A stretch of 5,812 nt of DNA from the NCBI GenBank assembly GCA_041592975.1, contig JBFHOZ010000146.1, positions 1 through 5,812 of the forward strand, read 5' to 3'. The DNA comes from BM707 sp041592975. Its GTDB lineage: Bacteria; Desulfobacterota; Desulfuromonadia; Desulfuromonadales; UBA2294. Of this stretch, positions 1-5,812 are shown in pieces. Positions within the stretch are counted from its first letter, which is position 1; every line of letters starts with the position of its first letter. A program made the position numbers and the translations under genes. Below the pieces are notes generated by a model, which worked only from the letters and a program-made list of their open reading frames with translations, did not search any database and was not told where the DNA came from.

Positions 1-37
1 CGGCGGGAGAAGGCACACTATCTGGTAATGCCTGTGC

Positions 38-820
38 TCAATGGGGAAGAAAGAAAGATTGATCCCAGGAAAAAATATCGAACCACCAGAAAAGATAGAC
101 CAGCGCCCCGAGCGACAGGAACGGGCCGAACGGGAGCGCCAGCCTGCCGTCGCCGCCTTTCAGGAGCATCAGCGGCACACCGATCAGGGTGCCGGCCAGC
201 GAGCCGATGAAGACCACCGGCAGGATCGACTGCCAGCCGAGGAAGGCGCCGATCATCGCCAGCAGCTTCAGATCCCCCATCCCCATCCCTTCCCTGCCGG
301 TCAGCAGCTGGTAGCCGCCGGCGACGAGGCCGAGCAGCCCGGCGCCGAGCAGGGCCCCCAGCAGCGAGTCGTACCACGGAAGCCAGGGAACGGCGAAGGA
401 GAGGACGAAGCCGGCGATGACACCCGGCAGGCTGATGACGTTCGGGATGATCTGGTGATCGAGGTCGATAAAGGTGATCACCAGCAGCGCCGAGAGAAAG
501 AGCGCGTAGATCAGCGCCGGGAGGGCCAGGCCGAAATAATGAAAAGAAAGCAGCCACAGCGCCCCGTTCAACGCCTCGACAAGCGGGTAGCGGATCGAAA
601 TGGCCGTTTTGCAGCCGGCGCACCGGCCGCCGAGGACCAGCCAGCTGAGGATCGGGATGTTCTGGTACCAGCGGATCGGCGCTTCGCAGGCCGGGCACCG
701 CGACGGCGGCGAGACCACCGACACCCCGGCCGGGATGCGGAAGATGCAGACGTTGAGGAACGAGCCGACGACGGCGCCGAACAGAAAAACCGCAAAATAG
801 AAAAAACTTAGCTCCTTCAC
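38..820 (-). CDS. pilD: Prepilin peptidase / N-methyltransferase (PilD, A24 family)
   Basis: Inner-membrane bifunctional enzyme that cleaves the short leader of type IV prepilins after Gly and methylates the new N-terminal Phe. Numbered from the upstream GTG at 829, the sequence shows GSFLNVCIFRIP at 22-33 and the paired zinc-type cysteines Cys45/Cys48 and Cys70/Cys73, which mark the bifunctional form. The two catalytic aspartate motifs are FIDLDHQIIPN (Asp122 region) and GMGMGD (Asp186). Six to eight hydrophobic segments fill the rest, and the length is normal for the family. Two GTG starts are possible, at 829 (263 aa) and 820 (260 aa). I prefer 820 because GAGGTG (834-829) lies 8 bases ahead of it, whereas GAGG lies only 1 base ahead of 829. 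It follows the TPR-like gene by 28 bases and is likely the last known gene of the operon. Its obvious substrate is the PilA encoded upstream. Confidence 0.95.
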   Translation of the reverse strand: MKELSFFYFAVFLFGAVVGSFLNVCIFRIPAGVSVVSPPSRCPACEAPIRWYQNIPILSWLVLGGRCAGCKTAISIRYPLVEALNGALWLLSFHYFGLALPALIYALFLSALLVITFIDLDHQIIPNVISLPGVIAGFVLSFAVPWLPWYDSLLGALLGAGLLGLVAGGYQLLTGREGMGMGDLKLLAMIGAFLGWQSILPVVFIGSLAGTLIGVPLMLLKGGDGRLALPFGPFLSLGALVYLFWWFDIFSWDQSFFLPH

Positions 821-828
821 AGCCAGCA

Positions 829-834
829 CACCTC
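829..834 (-). promoter_or_regulatory. Ribosome binding site deciding the pilD start
   Basis: On the minus strand GAGGTG occupies 834-829 and matches the anti-Shine-Dalgarno complement over six bases. It leaves 8 bases before the GTG at 820. For the competing GTG at 829 it would overlap the start codon, so 820 is the more plausible start. Confidence 0.55.
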
Positions 835-848
835 AACCGCCACCATAA

Positions 849-1664
849 TCACTCGGGCCGCACCAGCCGAAGCTTCGGCGGAATCCACAACAGCTCGAAA
901 TCGGGGCCGACGTCCGGGAGCCCGGGGATGAAGCCTGGAATCAGCTCGTCCAGCTCCTCCGGGTACCTGCCGAAGGTGTTGAAAAAGGATCGGGTCGCCT
1001 CGTACACCTCGATCGCCCGCTGGAACGTGTCGATATCGCGGGCATAACGCGCCTTGTGAAATTCCTCTTCCTCCATGGCGTGCATGATCTGCAACGTCAC
1101 GAGGCCGGCATACAGATCACCCCCCTGCCCGGACAAAACCGCCGCAAGGTGTCCTATCCAGCTCGGGGCATCCGGCCGCTGTCCGAGCTCGGCAAATATC
1201 TCGGCAGCGTGGGCGTTCTCCCCGCGGTAGTAGTAGTGGTTGAATCCCTTGAAGAAGGGGAGGTAGAGGTCGTCAGGCAGGGCGTCAATCCCCTTGTCAA
1301 GGATGCCGATCACCCGGCCGGCGTACTCCGGCGAGATGTGCGCCAGGCTCGACTGGGCGAGGAAGCCGGCGTCACGAAACTCCGGGTAGATGTCGGTCAG
1401 CACCTCGAAGTTCAGCGTCAGGTTCTCGACATACTCCTCTTCGGGGGGGAGCATTGCCGGTGGCGCACCAAGAAAGACCGCCGCCTTGACAAAGAGCATC
1501 TCGGCGCCGAGATGACGCAGGAATCCGAGGGCGACGTTGAGCACCGGCGCCGGCAACGGCGCCGAAAAGTGCAGCTTGGCCGTACTGAAATGCCGCTCCG
1601 TCATCACGAAGAAGGCCAGGTACCCGGCAAGGACAAGTATCGACACTGCCCGGGGAAGCGTCAT
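849..1664 (-). CDS. Membrane-anchored TPR-like protein of the pil operon, function unknown
   Basis: A 271-residue protein I do not recognise as a named family. Residues 5-22 form one hydrophobic N-terminal anchor (ILVLAGYLAFFV), so most of the protein probably faces the periplasm. Residues about 40-215 are alpha-helical and rich in paired aromatic/alanine positions (for example DLYLPFFKGFNHYYYRGEN, AAEIFAELG), suggesting degenerate TPR-like repeats; no clean TPR consensus is visible. The C-terminus (FGRYPEELDELIPGFIPGLP, 231-250) resembles the YP-x-LDEL-xx-GY-xx-LP motif seen near the end of some pseudopilin-like proteins. Its ATG overlaps the permease TGA (ATGA, 1661-1664) and is preceded by AGGAGG 8 bases upstream, so it is translationally coupled to the ABC permease. 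By position, between ABC genes and pilD, it may do the job of the M. xanthus accessory protein PilG, but no sequence homology is claimed. Confidence 0.85.
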   Translation of the reverse strand: MTLPRAVSILVLAGYLAFFVMTERHFSTAKLHFSAPLPAPVLNVALGFLRHLGAEMLFVKAAVFLGAPPAMLPPEEEYVENLTLNFEVLTDIYPEFRDAGFLAQSSLAHISPEYAGRVIGILDKGIDALPDDLYLPFFKGFNHYYYRGENAHAAEIFAELGQRPDAPSWIGHLAAVLSGQGGDLYAGLVTLQIMHAMEEEEFHKARYARDIDTFQRAIEVYEATRSFFNTFGRYPEELDELIPGFIPGLPDVGPDFELLWIPPKLRLVRPE

Positions 1665-2488
1665 TTCAGGTCCCTCCTGCCATAAACGGCGCAGGCGAGA
1701 AAGAGCGCCAGGACAATATAGAATCCGAGCAGTCCGTACTGACTCAACAGCAAACCGGGATCAGGGAATGCTTCCTGACCAATGACGTACAGCTTGTAAT
1801 CGAGCCGGCCGAAGTCGGGGAAAAGCGCCGTCAGTCCACGCAGGACGTTGTCCATGAACAACGACTGATCTGCCCCGATCGTTCTCGTCGCCAGCGACTG
1901 GCGGACCACCGGCAGGCCGTTGCAGGTCATGTAGTAGGAGACGGCCATCAGCAGCACCGTGAAGGAGCCGCGCACCAGGCCGGAAAAGAGCATGATCACC
2001 GACAGGACGGCGAGCTGGACCATGTAGATGCCGCTCCAGGTCAGCAGGAAGAACCCGGGCGAGAACACCCCGAAATAGCTCTCCTTGACCATCGACTGGA
2101 TCAGGCCGAGCACCCCCCAGCCGAGTCCGCCGAGGATCAGGTTGAGCATCAGCAGCAGCAGGGCCAGGCCGGAGTAGACGCCGACGACGTACTCGGCTCG
2201 CGAAATCGGCCGGGCCAGCAGGGTATGGATCACCCGCCGCTCCTCCCCCCAGGCGAGCGCCTGAACGGCATGGAAGAAGAGGAACAGCAGGCCGGCCAGC
2301 CAGCTGACCGAGAAGATGAAGTCGCTGGAGGCGCGGCCGATGTCGCGCGGGATGAAGCCGAAGAAGAGCAGCCCGCCGCACTGCAGCGCCAGGGCCAGCA
2401 CCACAAGGCCGATCAGGGCGTGCCGGCGCAGGCCGTCGAGCAGCACAAGGTGAGCAACCGAGAGAATCCGGTTCAGCTTACTGTTCAT
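1661..2488 (-). CDS. ABC-2 type transporter permease, PilI-like
   Basis: A 275-residue integral membrane subunit that would pair with the adjacent ATPase. About six hydrophobic segments are visible, near residues 26-46, 60-80, 105-131, 146-170, 175-190 and 253-270. Between the second and third lies the cytoplasmic motif WGEERRVIHTLLARPISRAE (81-100), typical of ABC-2/NosY-type permeases where the coupling loop meets the ATPase. It ends in the basic tail GRRDLK. A GTG at 2491 is possible, but ATG at 2488 is preferred because AGGAGG lies 5 bases ahead of it and only 2 ahead of the GTG. The start overlaps the ATPase stop by 11 bases, so the two are translationally coupled. In M. xanthus the pilH-pilI ABC pair sits between pilA and pilD and pilH is required for piliation; a matching role here is inferred from position. 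The transported substrate is unknown. Confidence 0.9.
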   Translation of the reverse strand: MNSKLNRILSVAHLVLLDGLRRHALIGLVVLALALQCGGLLFFGFIPRDIGRASSDFIFSVSWLAGLLFLFFHAVQALAWGEERRVIHTLLARPISRAEYVVGVYSGLALLLLMLNLILGGLGWGVLGLIQSMVKESYFGVFSPGFFLLTWSGIYMVQLAVLSVIMLFSGLVRGSFTVLLMAVSYYMTCNGLPVVRQSLATRTIGADQSLFMDNVLRGLTALFPDFGRLDYKLYVIGQEAFPDPGLLLSQYGLLGFYIVLALFLACAVYGRRDLK

Positions 2489-3224
2489 CACCCCCTCCTT
2501 CCTCGACCAGGGAGACGAAGGACTCGACGATATCGGCCCGCCCCTGCTGTCTGCAGAAATCGGCCGGCACCCCCTCGAAGCGCTTTTCGCCGAGGTGCAG
2601 CACCAGGATGCGATCGGTCAGGCGGTCGACGTCCTCGAGGATGTGCGAGCAGAAGAGGATGGTCTTGCCGGCCTCTTTCAGATCACGCACCAGCTGGATG
2701 ATCTTCGCCCGGCCGAGGGGATCGAGGCCGCTCATCGGTTCGTCGAGGATCAGCAGGTCGGGGTCGCTGACCAGCGCGAGGACGAAGTTGGCGCGCTGCT
2801 GCATCCCCTTGGAGTAGTTGCGCAGCGGCCGCTTGCGGGATTCCCACAGGTCGAGCAGCCGCAGCCACTTCTCCGAGCGCTCCTGCAGCTCGGCTTTGCC
2901 GATCCCGCAGGAGCGGGCGACGAAGCGGAGCATGTCGAGGACGTTGAGGTTGGCCGGGAAGTTGGCGACCTCCGGCAGGTAGCCGATCTTCTTGCGCACT
3001 TCCGGCGCGTCGGGGCGTTGGCCGAACAGCTCGATCTCTCCCCGATCGGGGCGGATGAAATCCATCAGCAGGCGGATGCAGGTGCTCTTGCCGGCGCCGT
3101 TGGCACCGATCAGGCCGAGGGTCTCCCCCTCCCCCAATGAGAAGGTCAGCCCCTTCAGCGCCGTGTGCGCCGGAGAACCGAGCTCCTTGGTGTAGGTCTT
3201 CCAGACATCTTGAAATTGCAGCAC
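2478..3224 (-). CDS. pilH: ABC transporter ATP-binding protein, PilH-like
   Basis: A 248-residue cytoplasmic ATPase with all nucleotide-binding motifs intact. These are Walker A GANGAGKST (40-48), the Q-loop region GYLPE (81-85, with Glu in the Gln place as is usual in this subfamily), the signature YSKGMQQR (137-144), Walker B DLLILDEP (156-163), the D-loop SGLD (165-168) and the H-loop His194. The C-terminal 40 residues are an acidic extension ending EEGGGDEQ. The start is GTG with GGAG 9 bases upstream. It overlaps the permease gene downstream and lies 134 bases after pilA, beyond a terminator. The symbol follows the M. xanthus pil cluster (pilA, pilG, pilH, pilI, pilD), where PilH is an ABC ATPase needed for pilus biogenesis. 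The motifs alone prove only an ABC-2 type ATPase, so the symbol depends on context. Confidence 0.92.
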   Translation of the reverse strand: MLQFQDVWKTYTKELGSPAHTALKGLTFSLGEGETLGLIGANGAGKSTCIRLLMDFIRPDRGEIELFGQRPDAPEVRKKIGYLPEVANFPANLNVLDMLRFVARSCGIGKAELQERSEKWLRLLDLWESRKRPLRNYSKGMQQRANFVLALVSDPDLLILDEPMSGLDPLGRAKIIQLVRDLKEAGKTILFCSHILEDVDRLTDRILVLHLGEKRFEGVPADFCRQQGRADIVESFVSLVEEGGGDEQ

Positions 3225-3250
3225 GTCAGATCACTCCGGATTCATAAGGG

Positions 3251-3293
3251 CCAAATGAAAACAAGGGCGCCGGCCTGACGGCCAGCGCCCTTA
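3251..3293 (-). terminator. Intrinsic terminator after pilA
   Basis: The arms AAGGGCGC-c-GGCC (3263-3275) and GGCC-a-GCGCCCTT (3280-3292) pair over 12 bp with a single mismatch and a 4-base loop. Read on the minus strand, the hairpin is followed at once by TTGTTTTCATTT, a good U-tract. It lies 66 bases after the pilA stop and 38 bases before the ABC ATPase start. It therefore ends most pilA messages while allowing some read-through into the accessory genes. Almost no room remains for a separate promoter between it and the ATPase gene. Confidence 0.85.
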
Positions 3294-3316
3294 AGTTACC
3301 TAATCCGATCAGGCAA

Positions 3317-3333
3317 GACAATGCAAAATTGTC
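3317..3333 (-). other. Small hairpin in the pilA 3' untranslated region
   Basis: GACAAT (3317-3322) and ATTGTC (3328-3333) form a perfect 6-bp stem around a 5-base loop, between the pilA stop and the intrinsic terminator. It has no U-tract of its own. It could stabilise the 3' end of pilA mRNA, or it could be chance. Confidence 0.3.
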
Positions 3334-3358
3334 CTGTCGTCCTGAAACGGGCTGCGAC

Positions 3359-3991
3359 TTAACGCACGCCCCAAACGCCGCCGCTCGGAGCAGCGCCGGC
3401 AGCCGGTCCGGTGAAGTCGTCAGCAGCGGTCGACGGAACGACCAGGCCGGCAACCAGGTTGGTGCCATCGCTGCCCGGGACCTGGTCGAAGAAGATGGCG
3501 GTGGTGTCGCCGTCGGCGCCGTAGTAGGTGTCACCGGTGACGTGCTTGGTGATTGCCCAGAAGGTGGTGTTCGGAGCCACGCCGGCAGCTGCGACATTGG
3601 TCTGGACCTCGATCATGACAGTGTTGCCGAGCGGAATCTGCAGGTCGCGGTTGCCACCCTGGGCGTCAGTCGCGGTGATGTAGATCGCCTGGCCGGCGAT
3701 ACCGTTGTTCGGGCCGGTTACAACAGCACCATGGGCGCCGGCACCACCCGGAGGGGCACCACCAACAACATACGATGCAGATGCTCCGAAAACACGCCAG
3801 TCAGAGAAGAACGCCGCTTCCGAGGTCGAAGCGTTGCGGACGTCGCTCTGCGACGACGAGTTGAAGCCGCGGATACGGTAAGCGGCAAACTGCGGGATGG
3901 CGATGGCGGCCAGGATGCCGATGATCGCGACGACGATCAGCAGCTCGATCAGGGTGAAACCCTTTTCAGTCTTACGGAACTTGTTCAGCAT
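3359..3991 (-). CDS. pilA: Type IV major pilin PilA, long form
   Basis: Structural subunit of the type IV pilus. The 210-residue prepilin has an 11-residue basic leader (MLNKFRKTEKG) cleaved by PilD between Gly11 and Phe12, giving a 199-residue mature pilin with the essential Glu5. The hydrophobic helix FTLIELLIVVAIIGILAAIA and the following IPQFAAYRIRGFNSSSQSDV closely match Geobacter PilA. After about residue 60 comes a long Gly/Ala/Thr-rich domain with no cysteines, so there is no disulphide D-loop of the Pseudomonas kind. Geobacter sulfurreducens has a mature pilin of 61 residues with a separate neighbouring PilA-C gene; here both parts appear to be one chain. The start at 3991 is chosen over an in-frame ATG at 4042 because AAGGAG lies 8 bases upstream and it gives a normal short leader. 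A sigma-54 promoter and likely PilR sites lie upstream, and a terminator follows. Confidence 0.96.
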   Translation of the reverse strand: MLNKFRKTEKGFTLIELLIVVAIIGILAAIAIPQFAAYRIRGFNSSSQSDVRNASTSEAAFFSDWRVFGASASYVVGGAPPGGAGAHGAVVTGPNNGIAGQAIYITATDAQGGNRDLQIPLGNTVMIEVQTNVAAAGVAPNTTFWAITKHVTGDTYYGADGDTTAIFFDQVPGSDGTNLVAGLVVPSTAADDFTGPAAGAAPSGGVWGVR

Positions 3992-3999
3992 AACCTTTT

Positions 4000-4005
4000 C
4001 TCCTT
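4000..4005 (-). promoter_or_regulatory. pilA ribosome binding site
   Basis: AAGGAG on the minus strand (4005-4000), 8 bases ahead of the ATG at 3991. It decides the pilA start against the in-frame ATG at 4042. Confidence 0.85.
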
Positions 4006-4014
4006 TCGGGTTGG

Positions 4015-4071
4015 AAACGTGTCGGCGAAACCGACGGTTCAATAAACGTTTGCACGTTCGAATTCACGTTT
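4015..4071 (-). other. Structured 5' leader of pilA mRNA
   Basis: The predicted leader (transcription start near 4070) contains a 5-bp hairpin GTCGG-TTTCG-CCGAC at 4035-4021. It also has an inverted repeat: AAACGTG (4071-4065) and AACGTG (4058-4053) can each pair with CACGTTT (4021-4015), just upstream of the ribosome binding site. The 8-base palindrome AAACGTTT (4051-4044) lies between them. Structures near the 5' end of abundant mRNAs often protect them from decay; no riboswitch family is recognised. The pairings are visible in the sequence, but the function is inference. Confidence 0.35.
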
Positions 4072-4080
4072 CGACTTATG

Positions 4081-4096
4081 AGCAAGCGACGTGCCA
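4081..4096 (-). promoter_or_regulatory. Sigma-54 (-24/-12) promoter of pilA
   Basis: On the minus strand TGGCAC (4096-4091), five bases, then TTGCT (4085-4081) match the sigma-54 consensus TGGCAC-N5-TTGC(A/T) at every position with exact spacing. Taking the C at 4082 as -12 puts transcription start near 4070, about 79 bases before the pilA ATG. Sigma-54 promoters need an AAA+ activator, and the neighbouring gene encodes one, PilR. Confidence 0.93.
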
Positions 4097-4165
4097 AGTT
4101 TCGCAATGACGCGTGTTTGGCTGCAAAGGCACGAATCACTGGAGTTTCAAGGGCGAAGCACGGTG

Positions 4166-4207
4166 GACACGACATGCCGGATGTCGGCAGGAGTGACAAT
4201 TTGTGTC
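4166..4207. promoter_or_regulatory. Probable PilR-binding region upstream of pilA
   Basis: Five TGTC/GACA elements fall within 42 bases: GACAC (4166-4170), GACAT (4171-4175), ATGTC (4181-4185), TGACA (4194-4198) and GTGTC (4203-4207). Four form two dyads, CGACAT-N5-ATGTCG (4170-4186) and TGACA-N5-TGTCA (4194-4208), with centres 23 bp apart, about two helical turns. They lie about 95-140 bases upstream of the predicted start site, a normal distance for a sigma-54 activator. In Pseudomonas aeruginosa PilR recognises repeated (C/G)TGTC elements upstream of pilA. That this region is the PilR site here is inferred from motif, position and the neighbouring pilR gene. Confidence 0.6.
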
Positions 4208-4344
4208 AGGCGGGATGACGCAATATGTAACCCTTTTTACCCGGTATGGGTCAAAGTTGAATCCAGGAACCGCAGGACCGGTTCATACACGATGTCCCGG
4301 AATTGATACCTCGGGCGCTGGTTCGGGCGTAGAAGATAAAAACG
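4208..4344. other. Intergenic stretch without recognised genes
   Basis: No coding region is supported between the likely PilR sites and the repeat cluster. Only weak short dyads are visible, ACCC-GGTAT-GGGT at 4239-4251 and AACCG-N6-CGGTT at 4268-4283. One further TGTC occurs at 4293-4296. Confidence 0.5.
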
Positions 4345-4611
4345 GAACCCCGCATTCGCGAGGATGACTACATTATGGCGGTCAGGGCTGTATTTCCGCT
4401 ATTGCGGGATTGACAACACGGGAAGAACGAGGCTGGATTCCAGCTTTCGCAGGAATGACGGCGACGAGGGGGCCGGGGCCGGATTCCGGCCCGCGCGGGA
4501 ACGACAATCAACAAAGTCCAGGTGACCCATTATGCCGTCATCCTCGCGCATGCGGGGATCCAGAATCTGAAATCGAACGGACTGGATTCCTGATTCCACG
4601 GGAATGACGGC
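4345..4611. repeat. Cluster of degenerate REP-like palindromic repeats
   Basis: About six copies of a 25-30 base palindromic element are packed into 270 bases. The general form is CTGGATTCC-nGCTTTCGC-GGGAATGACGG. Copies lie near 4345-4367, 4394-4413, 4433-4461, 4477-4505, 4534-4562 (opposite orientation, reading CCGTCATCC...GGGGATCCAG) and 4582-4611. Each has complementary arms around a short AT-rich or GC-rich centre, with mismatches. Elements of this kind are widespread in proteobacterial intergenic regions. They give themselves away by false translations such as VIPxxxGIQ, DPRMREDD and PAFAGMT, which also appear here. Such repeats are commonly linked to REP-associated (Y1) transposases acting elsewhere; none is encoded in this window. 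No array of unique spacers exists, so this is not CRISPR. Confidence 0.75.
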
Positions 4612-4627
4612 ACGAAGAACGTCGAAA

Positions 4628-4668
4628 GGACAAAAGGGGTCTGAATTGAATTTAGACCCCTTTTGTCC
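4628..4668 (-). terminator. Long perfect hairpin after pilR, possible terminator
   Basis: GGACAAAAGGGGTCT (4628-4642) and AGACCCCTTTTGTCC (4654-4668) are exact 15-bp reverse complements around an 11-base AT-rich loop (GAATTGAATTT). It begins 35 bases after the pilR stop. In the pilR direction CCCCTTTTGTCCTTTC gives a T-rich 3' arm, and the same holds in the other direction, so it could terminate on either strand. The main T-run is inside the stem and not after it, which is unusual for an intrinsic terminator. It adjoins the REP-like cluster and may itself be a mobile repeat unit. Confidence 0.5.
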
Positions 4669-4703
4669 ACTATCTAACATTGACGCGTTCCGACAATCGA
4701 CAC

Positions 4704-5812
<1,109 letters not shown>

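Noticed and set aside
41..811. Long plus-strand open frame opposite pilD
   Set aside because: A shadow caused by high GC at third positions. The translation is low-complexity Arg/Gln/Asp-rich, while the minus strand encodes all prepilin peptidase motifs.
2970..2984. Glu in place of Gln in the ABC ATPase Q-loop (GYLPE)
   Set aside because: GYLPE is common in ABC-2 exporter ATPases of this kind, so it is not a sign of inactivity.
3992..4042. Upstream ATG extending PilA by 17 residues (MNRRFRRHV...)
   Set aside because: The internal ATG at 3991 has AAGGAG at ideal spacing and gives a normal 11-residue leader; the extension would lie within the leader hairpin region.
3329..4045. Plus-strand open frame of 238 residues opposite pilA
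   Set aside because: It overlaps the clear pilin gene and the pilA ribosome binding site, has no recognisable domain, and reads through the pilin helix antisense.
4410..4607. Plus-strand 65-residue open frame with PAFAGMT-type peptides
   Set aside because: Same repeats read on the other strand; not a gene.
4345..4611. CRISPR array
   Set aside because: Repeats are degenerate, differ in orientation and spacing, and no constant-length unique spacers or cas genes are present.

Overview
This 5,812-base, GC-rich window carries part of a type IV pilus locus. Every gene lies on the minus strand, so transcription runs from the right edge to the left. The best reading is a deltaproteobacterium of the Desulfuromonadales (Geobacter, Desulfuromonas or Pelobacter relatives). 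The reasons are the PilA N-terminus, which is nearly identical to the Geobacter pilin helix, the pilR-pilA adjacency behind a sigma-54 promoter, and a gene order close to the Myxococcus xanthus pil cluster. The assignment rests on remembered sequences, not on a database search.

In transcription order the layout is as follows. (1) pilR, a sigma-54-dependent NtrC-type regulator, at 4704-5812; its receiver domain is cut off by the window edge. (2) A 712-base intergenic region, 3992-4703. It holds a long perfect hairpin just after pilR, a cluster of about six degenerate REP-like palindromic repeats (4345-4611), a group of TGTC/GACA elements that fits a PilR binding site (4166-4207), a textbook -24/-12 promoter (4081-4096), and a structured pilA leader. 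(3) pilA, a long major pilin of 210 residues (3359-3991), followed by an intrinsic terminator. (4) A tightly packed four-gene unit: ABC ATPase (pilH-like, 2478-3224), ABC-2 permease (pilI-like, 1661-2488), a membrane-anchored TPR-like protein (849-1664), and the prepilin peptidase/methylase pilD (38-820). The first three overlap each other by a few bases.

The genes form a regulatory and assembly chain. PilR, presumably paired with a PilS sensor outside the window, activates sigma-54 RNA polymerase at the pilA promoter. PilD cleaves and N-methylates the prepilin. The ABC pair and the TPR-like protein match by position the accessory export genes pilG, pilH and pilI of M. xanthus, where pilH is needed for piliation. 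The terminator between pilA and the ABC genes probably lets pilin be made in large excess over the accessory proteins.

I do not see an undescribed system. The points most worth a second look are the long single-chain pilin that keeps all the Geobacter PilA aromatic positions, the regulatory architecture ahead of it, the uncharacterised TPR-like protein inside the operon, and the repeat cluster with its 15-bp perfect palindrome.
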